The position numbers and the translations under genes were made by a program. 61,762 nucleotides of DNA from Pseudomonadota bacterium (GTDB taxonomy: Bacteria > Pseudomonadota > Gammaproteobacteria > Burkholderiales > Burkholderiaceae_C), in contig JAEZWW010000115.1 in the NCBI GenBank assembly GCA_023442945.1, forward strand, positions 1 through 61,762, given 5' to 3'. Position 1 is the first letter of the stretch. Each line of letters starts with the position of its first letter. The notes beneath the pieces are model-generated. The model ran no database searches. It had not been told where the DNA came from and saw only the letters and a program-made list of their open reading frames with translations. Below, one piece after another: positions 1-8,459 of this stretch.

Positions 1-1239
1 AATGGCCGGGGTGGCGGCGCCGGTTTCCAGCAGCAGCGTGTCGAAGAAGGTGTCATTGACGACCTTCACACCCAGCTTGACCAGTTCGGCGCGCAGGATT
101 GCGGTACTGCGCTGCACGCGCTCGGCGATGCGGCGGATGCCGACAGGGCCGTGCCACACGGCGTACATGCCGGCCATCACGGCCAGCAGCACTTGCGCGG
201 TGCAGATATTGGAGGTGGCTTTCTCGCGGCGGATGTGCTGTTCGCGCGTTTGCAGCGCCAGGCGGTAAGCCGGCTTGCCGTGCACATCGACGCTGACGCC
301 GACCAGGCGGCCGGGCAGGCTGCGCTTGAAGGCGTCTTTGCAGGCCATGAAGGCCGCGTGCGGGCCACCGGCGCCCATGGGCATGCCAAAGCGCTGCGTG
401 CTGCCGACGACGATGTCTGCACCCATTTCGCCGGGCGTTTTCAGCAGCGTCAGCGCCAGCAGATCGGCGGCGAAGATCACGGCCGCGCCCTTGGCGTGGA
501 CCTTGTCGGCTTCGCCGCTCCAATCCATCAGCCAGCCGCTGCTGGCGGGGTACTGGATCAGCACGGCGAAGTAGTCGTCGGCGGCGATGGCGGCATCCCA
601 TTCAGCGGCCGAATTGGCCACCTTCACCGTCAGGCGCAGCGGCGCGGCGCGAGTCTGCATGACTTCAATGGTCTGCGGGTGGGCGTCGCCAAACACCACG
701 ATGGTATTGCCCTTGGCCTTGACCGAGCGGCGCGCCAGCGTCATCGCCTCGGCCGCGGCGGTGGCTTCGTCCAGCATCGACGCGTTGGCGATGTCCATGC
801 CGGTGAGGTCGGTCACCATGGTCTGGAAGTTGACCAGCGCTTCCATGCGGCCCTGGCTGATCTCGGCCTGGTAGGGCGTGTACGCGGTGTACCAAGCCGG
901 GTTCTCCAGGATGTTGCGCAGGATCACGCCCGGCGTGTGCGTGCCGTAGTAGCCCTGGCCGATGAAGCTTTTCAGCAGCCGGTTCTTGCCGGCAATGGCT
1001 TTCAGCTCGGTCAGTGCGGCGGCCTCGGTCACGGCCGGCGGCAGGGCCATGGCGTCGCTGCGCGCGATGGCGCGCGGGACGATGGCGTCGATCAGCTCCT
1101 GGCGCGAGGGCTCGCCGATGACGGCCAGCATCTGGCGCTCTTCGTCGGGCGTGACGCCGATGTGGCGGGCGATGAATTCGCCAGCGTTTTCCAGCTGACT
1201 CAGGTCGGGTGTGGCGGGGGCGGCAGGCTTGGCGGACAT
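1..1239 (-). CDS. gcvP: Glycine dehydrogenase (P protein), 5' part, runs off the window
   Basis: The PLP-dependent P protein of the glycine cleavage system decarboxylates glycine and passes the aminomethyl group to GcvH. Translation of the minus strand from the ATG at 1237-1239 gives 413 uninterrupted residues up to the window edge. They include the typical N-terminal block (FIARHIGV near residue 23), the family signature IGQGYYGTHTP, and the YTPYQAEISQGR stretch. A GGAGA ribosome binding site lies nine bases upstream of the ATG. It is third in a gcvT-gcvH-gcvP operon, about 100 bp after gcvH. The C-terminal half, including the PLP lysine, lies outside the window. Confidence 0.95.
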   Translation of the reverse strand, partial: MSAKPAAPATPDLSQLENAGEFIARHIGVTPDEERQMLAVIGEPSRQELIDAIVPRAIARSDAMALPPAVTEAAALTELKAIAGKNRLLKSFIGQGYYGTHTPGVILRNILENPAWYTAYTPYQAEISQGRMEALVNFQTMVTDLTGMDIANASMLDEATAAAEAMTLARRSVKAKGNTIVVFGDAHPQTIEVMQTRAAPLRLTVKVANSAAEWDAAIAADDYFAVLIQYPASSGWLMDWSGEADKVHAKGAAVIFAADLLALTLLKTPGEMGADIVVGSTQRFGMPMGAGGPHAAFMACKDAFKRSLPGRLVGVSVDVHGKPAYRLALQTREQHIRREKATSNICTAQVLLAVMAGMYAVWHGPVGIRRIAERVQRSTAILRAELVKLGVKVVNDTFFDTLLLETGAATPAI

Positions 1240-1339
1240 GCGTCGGGTCTCCAGTCAAAGCGTTCGGCAAGGCGCACCAAGCCCGGGGCCGCTTGGCCCG
1301 CGGGCGCGGTGCGTCTCACGCAGCGCTCTGGCGGGGCGA

Positions 1340-1708
1340 TCAGGCGCCGGCGAAGGCCTGGTACGCGGCCTCGTCCATCAGCGCGGTCAACTGCCCGGCG
1401 TCGGACAGCTTGACTTTGAAGAACCAGCCCGCGCCCGTCGGGTCGCTGTTGGCCAGGCTGGGTTCGTCGCGCAGGCCTTCGTTGACCTCGGTCACTTCGC
1501 CGCTGAGCGGCATGTAGACATCGGCAGCGGCCTTCACGCTTTCGACCACGCCGGCCACTTCCTTCTGCGCGTAGGTCTTGCCGACTTCAGGCAGCTCGAC
1601 AAACACCACATCGCCCAGCGCGTCCTGCGCGTGCGTGGTGATGCCAACGGTGGCGATGTCGCCATCCAAGCGGATCCATTCGTGGTCTTCGGTGTATTTG
1701 ACGGTCAT
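1340..1708 (-). CDS. gcvH: Glycine cleavage system H protein
   Basis: Small lipoyl carrier protein of 122 aa that shuttles the aminomethyl intermediate between P, T and L proteins. It has the normal family length and the lipoylation motif GVVESVKAA, with the modified lysine at about residue 59. The N-terminal HEW and the C-terminal GWFFK block are typical. An AGGAG site sits seven bases before the ATG. It lies between gcvT (69 bp upstream, with a dispersed repeat in the gap) and gcvP, so the order T-H-P follows the riboswitch-controlled operon. Confidence 0.97.
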   Translation of the reverse strand: MTVKYTEDHEWIRLDGDIATVGITTHAQDALGDVVFVELPEVGKTYAQKEVAGVVESVKAAADVYMPLSGEVTEVNEGLRDEPSLANSDPTGAGWFFKVKLSDAGQLTALMDEAAYQAFAGA

Positions 1709-1728
1709 AGGGATGCTCCTGAAAAGAG

Positions 1729-1775
1729 AGCTGCTTGCGCAGAATGGTAGCCGGCTACAGCCGACTTTGATTGAA
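1729..1775 (-). repeat. Dispersed repeat family A, copy 1
   Basis: Minus-strand sequence with CATTCTGCGCAAGCAGCT at its core, lying between gcvT and gcvH. It matches the family A consensus of a CATCTGCGCGGGCAGCTAT core often followed by AAAATATAGC. It is degenerate after the core and has an extra GTAGCCGGCTAC palindrome before it. Confidence 0.6.
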
Positions 1776-1777
1776 AA

Positions 1778-2965
1778 TCAACCGCGGCGGTAGCGCGGTG
1801 GCACGAACGGCATGGCCGCCACTTCCATCGGCACCGCCTTGCCGCGCACGATGGCGTGCACTGGCGTGCCGATGGCGGCGAATTCGGGCGCGACATAGCC
1901 CATGGCGATCGGCTGGTCGACGCTGGGGCCAAGCAGGCCGCTGGTGACTTCACCAATGCGCTGGCCGGCGGCGTTTTGCAGCTCGGTGTGTTCGCGCACC
2001 GGGATGCGCTCCTTCGCGATCAGGCCGACGCGCTTGCGCGTCGCCGGCTGCGTGCCGTCCAGCTGCGCCAGCACCGTGTCGGCGCCAGGGAAGCCGCCAG
2101 CGCGCTCGCCACCGGTGCGGCGCACCTTCTGCATGGCCCAATTCAGGCCCGCTTCCACCGGCGTGGTCGTGGTGTCGATGTCGTTGCCGTACAGGCACAG
2201 ACCGGCTTCCAGGCGCAGCGAGTTGCGCGCGCCCAGGCCGATGGGCGCGACCTCGGGCTGCGCAAGCAAGGCGCGCGCCAAGGCCTCGGCCTGTGACGCG
2301 TGCACGGAGATCTCAAAACCGTCCTCGCCCGTGTAGCCGCTGCGGGTGATGTACAGGTCGGTGCCGTTCCAGTTGAAGGGTGCTCCGGTCATGAACACCA
2401 GCGCTTCGGCACCCGGCACCACGCGCGCCAGCGCATCGACCGCCTTGGGGCCTTGCAGCGCCAGCAAGCCACGTTCGGGCATGGGCAGGACCTGGCAGCG
2501 CGTGCCGATGCGCGATTGGATGTGCTCGATGTCTGCGGCCTTGCAGGCACCGTTGACGATCAGAAACAGCTGCGGGCCTTCACGCTCGCCGGACGCGCGT
2601 GGCAGCGTGTCACCGGCGGTGGCGGCCGGGTCGCCCCAGTTGACGAACATCAGGTCGTCCAACACCGTGCCCTGGTCGGACAGCAGCAGGCCGTAGCGCT
2701 GCTTGTGCACGCCCAGGCCCACCACGTCGACCGGCATCAGGGTTTCCAGCGCGGCGGCGGCATCGGCCCCGACCAGCTTCAACTGGCCCATGTGCGACAC
2801 GTCAAACAGGCCGGCACTGGCGCGCGTGTGCTTGTGCTCGGCCATCAGGCCGGCGGGGTACTGCACCGGCATGCTGTAGCCGGCAAAGGGCACCATGCGC
2901 GCGCCCAGCTCGACGTGCAGATCGTGCAGTGGGGTCTTCAACAAGGGGGCGTTGTCGGACGACAT
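1778..2965 (-). CDS. gcvT: Aminomethyltransferase (T protein)
   Basis: Tetrahydrofolate-dependent T protein that releases ammonia and methylene-THF from the H-protein intermediate. The product is 395 aa, a little longer than the usual 360-370; an inserted loop near residues 140-160 (around GDTLPRASG) accounts for part of this. Family blocks seen: FAGYSMPVQYP, FDVSHMGQ, the ALQGPKA segment, RSGYTGEDGFEI and the GLGARNSLRLEAG stretch. The start at 2965 (MSSDNAPLL) was chosen over a longer open frame because AGGAG lies just upstream and the extra N-terminus overlaps the riboswitch. First gene of the gcv operon. Confidence 0.96.
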   Translation of the reverse strand: MSSDNAPLLKTPLHDLHVELGARMVPFAGYSMPVQYPAGLMAEHKHTRASAGLFDVSHMGQLKLVGADAAAALETLMPVDVVGLGVHKQRYGLLLSDQGTVLDDLMFVNWGDPAATAGDTLPRASGEREGPQLFLIVNGACKAADIEHIQSRIGTRCQVLPMPERGLLALQGPKAVDALARVVPGAEALVFMTGAPFNWNGTDLYITRSGYTGEDGFEISVHASQAEALARALLAQPEVAPIGLGARNSLRLEAGLCLYGNDIDTTTTPVEAGLNWAMQKVRRTGGERAGGFPGADTVLAQLDGTQPATRKRVGLIAKERIPVREHTELQNAAGQRIGEVTSGLLGPSVDQPIAMGYVAPEFAAIGTPVHAIVRGKAVPMEVAAMPFVPPRYRRG

Positions 2966-3041
2966 CGGTCGGGGCTCCTGGAATGCACAAAACAAGCATT
3001 GCGCCGGGGCGCAAGCTGCGCCGCCGGCATCGGGAACCCTG

Positions 3042-3230
3042 CTGTCCGCTTTACCTGAGAGATTCAAGGCGTTGGTGCGTGGCACCGGCCCCTTGCCCCT
3101 TCGGTGGGCGGTGCAGATGGCCTGCGCCGCCTCTCTCCAACAGAATTGTGTGTCGTCAGTCCTTTTTGCCTGAGCGTTCGGCCTTCGGCGGCGCCGCAAC
3201 CTCCGGCGCGCTCTCCTGACTGGCGCGATT
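3042..3230 (-). promoter_or_regulatory. Tandem glycine riboswitch upstream of gcvT
   Basis: On the minus strand two glycine aptamers follow each other. Each starts with a GGAGAG element and ends with CTCAGG, an A-rich stretch and a GGAC element. Aptamer 1 ends in CGCTCAGGCAAAAAGGACTGA, and aptamer 2 in TCTCTCAGGTAAAGCGGACAG. The arrangement and the short linker match the established tandem glycine riboswitch, which usually switches gcv operons on when glycine binds. It ends about 76 bases before the gcvT start codon. I did not fold it. Confidence 0.95.
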
Positions 3231-3256
3231 CTAGCGTGCCGAACCGCGCAGCGGGG

Positions 3257-4531
3257 TCATCGGTACACCAGGTCGCGCAGGCCGAGCGAGATCGCTGGCA
3301 CGTAGGTGATGACCAGCAGGCACAGCAGAATCACCCCGACAAAGGGCAACAGGTGGCGAATGATCTTGTCCAGCGAAATGCGCGCCACGGTGCAGGCCGC
3401 AAACAGGTTCACACCAAAGGGCGGCGTGATCATGCCCAGCGCCAGGTTGACGACCATGATCAGCCCGAAATGCACCGGGTCGATGCCAAAGCGCTGCGCC
3501 ACCGGCGCCAGGATCGGCGCCAGCACGATGATGGCAGCGCTGGTTTCGATGAACATGCCGATGATGAACAGGGCGGCATTCACGCCCAGCAGGAACATCG
3601 CCGGGTTCTTCAGCACCTCCTCCAGCCAACGGCCAACGGCTTCGGGCACACCGGCGCGTGTGATCAGGAAGGCGAACAAGCCGGCGTTGGCGATGATGAA
3701 CATGATCACCGACGATGAGACGACCGATTTGCGCAGCGCGAGCATCAGATCAGGAATCTTGATCTCGCGGTAGATCAGCATGCCCACCACCAGCGCGTAC
3801 AGCACGGCCACGGCCGAGGCTTCAGTCGGCGTGAAAACGCCGCCGTAGATGCCGCCCAGGATGATCACGGGCATCATCAGCGCCCACGCCGCCTGGCGGG
3901 TAGCGGCCCAGACCCCGAGGCGGCCTTCGCCGTCGTGCTTGCCCCAGCCCTTCCATTTGCAATACAGCCAGACGAAGAGCATCAGCGCGCCGCTGATCAG
4001 GATGCCAGGGCCGAAGCCGGCGATGAACAGCTCGCCGATCGACACCTCGGCCGACACGCCGTACAGAATCATCGGGATCGAGGGCGGGATGATCACACCC
4101 AACTCGGCGCTGGTAGCTTGCAGCGCGGCCGCGTAGCTGGTGGGGTAGCCGTGCTTGATCAAGGCCGGGATCAGGATCGCGCCGATGGCGAAGGTGGTGG
4201 CCACGGACGAGCCCGACACGGCCGCAAAAATCATGCAGGTCAGCACGCAGGTCATGGGCAGGCCGCCCTGCACGCCGCCCACCAGGCTCTTGGCAAACTC
4301 GACCAGCCGGCGCGAGATGCCACCGGTCTCCATCAGGTTGCCGGCCAGGATGAAGAAGGGAATGGCGGCCAGCGGAAACTTGTTGATGGAGTTGAAGATT
4401 TCCTTGGCCGAGATCAGCATGCTGGCGTTGCTGACCTGGATGCCGACGATCGACGCGAGGCCGATGGAGACGGCCACCGACACGCTGAGCGCAAAGCCCA
4501 GCACCATCGTGATCAACATGGCGCTGGTCAT
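3257..4531 (-). CDS. dctM: TRAP transporter large membrane subunit (DctM family)
   Basis: The large permease of a tripartite ATP-independent periplasmic transporter, expected to have about 12 membrane helices. The 424-residue product is uniformly hydrophobic and carries DctM blocks such as FPLAAIPFFILAGNLM, GIIPPSIPMILYG and GVFTPTEASAVA. The ATG at 4531 is preferred: a G-rich Shine-Dalgarno-like run lies five bases upstream, while the in-frame GTG at 4543 has none. It is the last gene of a dctP-dctP-dctQ-dctM cluster. The substrate is not predictable from the permease; C4-dicarboxylates and other organic acids are usual. Confidence 0.93.
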   Translation of the reverse strand: MTSAMLITMVLGFALSVSVAVSIGLASIVGIQVSNASMLISAKEIFNSINKFPLAAIPFFILAGNLMETGGISRRLVEFAKSLVGGVQGGLPMTCVLTCMIFAAVSGSSVATTFAIGAILIPALIKHGYPTSYAAALQATSAELGVIIPPSIPMILYGVSAEVSIGELFIAGFGPGILISGALMLFVWLYCKWKGWGKHDGEGRLGVWAATRQAAWALMMPVIILGGIYGGVFTPTEASAVAVLYALVVGMLIYREIKIPDLMLALRKSVVSSSVIMFIIANAGLFAFLITRAGVPEAVGRWLEEVLKNPAMFLLGVNAALFIIGMFIETSAAIIVLAPILAPVAQRFGIDPVHFGLIMVVNLALGMITPPFGVNLFAACTVARISLDKIIRHLLPFVGVILLCLLVITYVPAISLGLRDLVYR

Positions 4532-4610
4532 GCTTGCCCCCACATTGAATGTTGCAGGTCTGCGCTGCTTCCCGATGGGGCATTCGCAACCTGGCGCAAT
4601 TTAACGGTGC

Positions 4611-5105
4611 TCATTGCGCGGTCTCCAGTTCCATGCGGCGCGGATCCAGGTAGTTGGCGACGATGCCAAAGATCGAGAACACGGCGCCGACCGGCATCGC
4701 GATGTAGGCCCAGAACATCGACAGGAATTCCAAGCCGGCCATGGTTTGCACACTGCCGCGCACGGCGTAGTCGTAACCCCACCACAGAATGACGCTCATC
4801 AACGCCAACGCGGCCAAAGCCACCACCAGGTCAAGCACGCGCTTAAGGTCGTCCGGCACGGCGCGGTAGAGCGCGTCCACGCTCACCATGGCGCCTTGGC
4901 GGAAGGCCATGGGAATGCCCAAAAACACCATCCAGATCAGGCTGAAGCGGATCAGCACCTCGCTCCATTCGGCGGGTTGCTCCAGCACGAAGCGGGTGAT
5001 GATTTGGAACACACCCAGCGCCGACGCGATCACCAGCATCAGGCAGGCCAGGCCGAGCGCCATGCGGGTCGTCCACTTTTCAACGGACAGGAACAGGGCT
5101 TTCAT
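4611..5105 (-). CDS. dctQ: TRAP transporter small membrane subunit (DctQ family)
   Basis: Four-helix small permease subunit of 164 aa, normal for the family. It has the characteristic mid-protein run ITRFVLEQPAEWSEVLIRF and WMVFLGIPMAFR. The start used is the ATG at 5105; an in-frame TTG six codons upstream also opens the frame. It lies between the receptor gene (94 bp upstream, with a terminator-like hairpin in the gap) and dctM (about 80 bp downstream). Confidence 0.92.
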   Translation of the reverse strand: MKALFLSVEKWTTRMALGLACLMLVIASALGVFQIITRFVLEQPAEWSEVLIRFSLIWMVFLGIPMAFRQGAMVSVDALYRAVPDDLKRVLDLVVALAALALMSVILWWGYDYAVRGSVQTMAGLEFLSMFWAYIAMPVGAVFSIFGIVANYLDPRRMELETAQ

Positions 5106-5120
5106 CGCAGTCCAGATTAA

Positions 5121-5157
5121 CAATAAAAAGCGCCCGTACCGCTAGACGGACGGGCGC
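5121..5157 (-). terminator. Hairpin plus U-tract between receptor and permease genes
   Basis: Minus-strand stem GCGCCCGT/ACGGGCGC with a 12-base loop, followed by TTTTTATT. It has the form of an intrinsic terminator but lies inside the TRAP operon, between dctP and dctQ. The simplest reading is partial termination, which would yield more periplasmic receptor than permease. Confidence 0.75.
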
Positions 5158-5179
5158 AGGCAGCTATAGAGATGGTAGC
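5154..5179 (+). repeat. Dispersed repeat family A, copy 2 (partial)
   Basis: GCGCAGGCAGCTATAGAG followed by a TAGC end. It shares the GCAGCTAT core of family A and abuts the intra-operon terminator between dctP and dctQ. Confidence 0.5.
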
Positions 5180-5198
5180 GTCGTGTGCCGCCGCGTCA

Positions 5199-6170
5199 TC
5201 ATTTGACGGCGCGGATGCGGTCCAGATTGGCCTTGCCAAACTCTTTCTCGAACTGGGCATTCACGCCGGACAGTGCAGCAGCGAACTTGGCCTTGTCGAT
5301 GTTGTCGATGACGGTCATGCCCTTGCTGCGCAGGTCGGCCACTCCCTTGGCGTCGTCTTCGTCCACGCGCGCGCGGTTGGCCTTGGTGCCTTCCTTGGCG
5401 GCGTCAATGAAGGCCTGCTTGTCGGCGGCCGAGAGCTTGTCGAACACGCCCTTGTTCATCACGAAGATGCAGGGCGAATACACGTGGCCGGTGAGCGTGA
5501 GGTGCTTTTGCACCTGGTCGAATTTGGCCGAGATGATCACGGGCAGTGGGTTCTCCTGCCCGTCCACGGTGCCTTGCTGGAGCGCGGTGAACACTTCCGG
5601 GAAGGCCATGGGCGTGGTGATGATGCCGAAGGCCTTGTAGGCGGCGATGTGCACCGGGTTCTCCATGGTGCGCATCTTCAGGCCCTTGAGGTCTTCCGGC
5701 GCCTTCACGTCCCGCTTGCTGTTGGTCATGTGGCGGAAGCCGTTTTCAGCCCAGGCCAGGGCTTTGAAGCCCTTGGGCTCGAACTTGGTCAGCAGGTCCT
5801 GGCCGATGGGGCCATCGAGCACGGCACGAGCGTGCGCCTTGTCGCGGAACAGGAAGGGCACGTCGAGGATCTTGGTCTCGGGCACGAAGTTGGGCACCGG
5901 GCCGGTGGAGCTGAATGCCAACTCCTGCGTGCCCAACTGCACCGCCTCGATCGATTCGCGCTCACCGCCGAGCGAGCCGTTGTAGAAGGTCTGGATCTTG
6001 TAGCGGCCGTTGGTGCGCTTTTCCACCTCTTTGGCGAAGGTGTCGATGGCGATGCCCTGGTGCGAGTTCTGCGCCACCGAAATGCTGATCTTCATGGTGG
6101 TCTGCGCGGCAGCGCCAGCGACCAAACCGAAGGCCAGGCCAAGCCCGAGGGCCAGTTGATGCAGCTTCAT
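5199..6170 (-). CDS. dctP: TRAP transporter periplasmic receptor (DctP family), paralog 1
   Basis: Extracytoplasmic solute receptor of 323 aa with a Sec signal peptide (MKLHQLALGLGLAFGL, probable cleavage after AAAQ). DctP landmarks are present: SVAQNSHQG near the mature N-terminus, GLKMRTMENPVH with the conserved substrate-carboxylate arginine, and GTVDGQENPL. The start at 6170 has AGGAGA upstream; a 45-codon N-terminal extension was rejected. It directly precedes dctQ and follows a close paralog at 6328-7302. The receptor type suggests a small organic acid ligand; which one is unknown. Confidence 0.94.
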   Translation of the reverse strand: MKLHQLALGLGLAFGLVAGAAAQTTMKISISVAQNSHQGIAIDTFAKEVEKRTNGRYKIQTFYNGSLGGERESIEAVQLGTQELAFSSTGPVPNFVPETKILDVPFLFRDKAHARAVLDGPIGQDLLTKFEPKGFKALAWAENGFRHMTNSKRDVKAPEDLKGLKMRTMENPVHIAAYKAFGIITTPMAFPEVFTALQQGTVDGQENPLPVIISAKFDQVQKHLTLTGHVYSPCIFVMNKGVFDKLSAADKQAFIDAAKEGTKANRARVDEDDAKGVADLRSKGMTVIDNIDKAKFAAALSGVNAQFEKEFGKANLDRIRAVK

Positions 6171-6327
6171 GGGGAATGTCTCCTGTGTCGGTGAGGGCGC
6201 GCGACACATAGGGCAGCGCGTCCTGCAAAAGCAAATGTGGATTATGGTCAGCCCAACCGCGTGAACACCACGGGGTTTTCGCGCATCCACGCCGCGCAAC
6301 CACAAGGGCTGCGGCGCGGTGCGGCGT

Positions 6328-7302
6328 TCACTTCACGTTGCGGATGCGATCCAGATTGGCCTTGCCGAATTCCTTCTCGAACTGGGCATTGGCGGGTGCG
6401 AGGGCAGAGACGAACTTGGCCTTGTCCACCTTCTCGACGATCTGCATGCCCTTGCTGCGCAGCTCGGCCACGCCCTTGGCGTCGTCCTCGTCCACGCGCG
6501 CGCGGTTGGCCTTGGCGCCGGCCTTGGCCGCTTCGACAAAAGCCTGTTGGTCGGCGGGGGCCAGCTTGTCGAACTGGCCCTTGTTCATCAAGAACACCAT
6601 GGGCGAATACACGTGGCCCGTCAGGGTCATGTACTTCTGCACCTGATCGAGCTTTTGCGACAGGATCACCGGCAGCGGGTTCTCTTGGCCGTCCACGGTG
6701 CCCTGCTGCAAGGCTGCGAACACTTCGGGCCAGGCCATGGGCGTGGTCAGGATGCCCAGCGATTTGTAGGCGGCGATGTGCACCGGGTTTTCCATGGTGC
6801 GCATCTTCACGCCCTTGAGATCATCGGGCGTGTTGATCGGGCGCTTGTTGTTGGTCATGTGGCGGAAGCCGTTGTCGCCCCACGCCAGAACCTTGAAGCC
6901 CTTGGGTTCGAATTTCTTCGCCAGCTCCTGCCCAAAAGCGCCATCGAACACCGCGCGTGCGTGCGCCGAGTCGCGGAACAGGAAAGGCACGTCGATGATC
7001 TTGGTGTCCGGCACGAAGTTCGGGATCGCGCCGCTGGTGGCAAAGGTCAGCTCCTGCGTGCCCAGTTGCACCGCTTCAATGGATTCGCGTTCACCGCCGA
7101 GCGAGCCGTTGTAGAAGGTCTGGATCTTGTAGCGGCCGTTGGTGCGCTTTTCCACCTCTTTGGCGAAGGTGTCGATGCCGACGCCCTGGTGGCCGTTCTG
7201 CGCGGCGGACACGTTGATCTTCATCGGGGTCTGGGCCACGGCCCCCAGCGAAAAGCACAGCGCCAAGCCCATGCCCAGCGCGCTGCGACGCATTCCATTC
7301 AT
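6328..7302 (-). CDS. dctP: TRAP transporter periplasmic receptor (DctP family), paralog 2
   Basis: Second receptor of 324 aa, first gene of the cluster. It matches paralog 1 over its whole length, with long identical runs (for example IDTFAKEVEKRTNGRYKIQ), so the pair arose by tandem duplication. A signal peptide ends near AVAQ. The same arginine motif (GVKMRTMENPVH) and the GQENPL motif are kept, so both should still bind carboxylates. The ATG at 7302 follows GGAGATAACCGA. The C-terminus IRNVK mirrors IRAVK of the neighbour. Confidence 0.94.
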   Translation of the reverse strand: MNGMRRSALGMGLALCFSLGAVAQTPMKINVSAAQNGHQGVGIDTFAKEVEKRTNGRYKIQTFYNGSLGGERESIEAVQLGTQELTFATSGAIPNFVPDTKIIDVPFLFRDSAHARAVFDGAFGQELAKKFEPKGFKVLAWGDNGFRHMTNNKRPINTPDDLKGVKMRTMENPVHIAAYKSLGILTTPMAWPEVFAALQQGTVDGQENPLPVILSQKLDQVQKYMTLTGHVYSPMVFLMNKGQFDKLAPADQQAFVEAAKAGAKANRARVDEDDAKGVAELRSKGMQIVEKVDKAKFVSALAPANAQFEKEFGKANLDRIRNVK

Positions 7303-7433
7303 TCGGTTATCTCCAAAAGGCTTGCGGCGCACGTGCGCCGCTTCTTGCCATTATGGAGAAAGCACAGACCCTGACCCGTACGGGTTTGCGCGGATGCATG
7401 CGGCGCGCAGGCTGCCGCGCCGTAGTGCGCGTT

Positions 7434-8459
7434 TCAGCGCGTGCGCACAGCCGGTTCGACGCGCAGGTACACCAGTGTTTGGTTGAGCAGCTGGTAGGCC
7501 ACTTCGCCAAATGTCATGGGGCCCAGCATGTCCGGCATGGATTGGCCTTCCAGCCCGCAGTACAGGTAGTTGAGCACGCAGTTGCAGGCAAAGCTGACGG
7601 GCTTGCGCTCGCGCGGCAGTTGCTTGCGGAACGCATGCACATAGTCGCTGACCGGCGAGGCGAAGCGGTATTCCACGTCCGGGAACACCGGCCCGTACAG
7701 CTGGATGCTGCCATCGGTGGGGTGCACGCTCTGGATCGAGGCGTTGATCAGCGCGCCGTGGTAGTTGGCGACCAGTGGCAGCTGCGTGTCGATCTGGTTG
7801 CCCTTGACGTAGTCGCCAATGCGCGCCGGCTTGCCGTTGATGGTGCACAGCTTGGCCGTGAAGCCCGAATCCTTGAACTGGATGCGGTCGCCATCGCCCT
7901 GGGTGAACAGGTTGATGATGTCGATCTCGGCGTTGAAGTCCAATGCCAGCGGCACATGCACGGCCACGGCGCAGTCGGTGCGGAACTCCAGGGTGTCCCC
8001 GTTGACGACCATGGGCGCGGCCACGCCCAGGTCGTCCAGGTGAATACCGGAAATCCAGCCGATCAGCGGCTTGACGAAGTTGTCTTCGTAGTCGGGCGCG
8101 TTGCGGGCGAAGTCGGCGTGGATGTCCGAAAACGCTGGCAGGATCACCAGCGTGAAGCCGTGTTCGGGCGCATCGGTGCAGATGCGGGGCAGGTTGCGGC
8201 GGTCGTAGGTCACCACGCTGGGGCGCGCGGCGATTTGAGGCAACACCGACACAAAGACCTTGTCCTTGGTGGTGCGCCCACCCTCATGGGCCATGAAGTA
8301 CGGAATGGTGCCCCCGACCCACACCCCGCGCGGCAGCTTGCGCAGCAGTGCTTCGTCGCCGGCGATGCTGAGACAGTGGCCAGCCTGAATCAGCGCGGAC
8401 GCGGCCTCGACCGACAGCAGGCGACCGCCGGAAAGGGGGGAACTGCCGACCGTGCTCAC
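7434..8459 (-). CDS. Conserved protein of unknown function
   Basis: 341 aa, probably cytoplasmic: no signal peptide or membrane segment. I do not recognise its family with certainty. Visible traits are a GHCLSIAGDEALLRKLPRG N-terminal segment, a GGTIPYFM stretch, and a cysteine-containing block SFACNCVLNYLYCGLEG near residue 290, which recalls the C-terminal part of FIST-like sensory proteins. Translation starts at a GTG overlapping the TGA of the upstream gene (GTGA), so the two are translationally coupled and probably act together. Confidence 0.85.
   Translation of the reverse strand: MSTVGSSPLSGGRLLSVEAASALIQAGHCLSIAGDEALLRKLPRGVWVGGTIPYFMAHEGGRTTKDKVFVSVLPQIAARPSVVTYDRRNLPRICTDAPEHGFTLVILPAFSDIHADFARNAPDYEDNFVKPLIGWISGIHLDDLGVAAPMVVNGDTLEFRTDCAVAVHVPLALDFNAEIDIINLFTQGDGDRIQFKDSGFTAKLCTINGKPARIGDYVKGNQIDTQLPLVANYHGALINASIQSVHPTDGSIQLYGPVFPDVEYRFASPVSDYVHAFRKQLPRERKPVSFACNCVLNYLYCGLEGQSMPDMLGPMTFGEVAYQLLNQTLVYLRVEPAVRTR

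Noticed and set aside
151..1413. 420-codon plus-strand frame over gcvP
   Set aside because: Shadow of the minus-strand P protein, which matches the family over its whole visible length.
2966..3199. N-terminal extension of GcvT
   Set aside because: It covers the riboswitch, lacks conservation and has no ribosome binding site. The start at 2965 has one.
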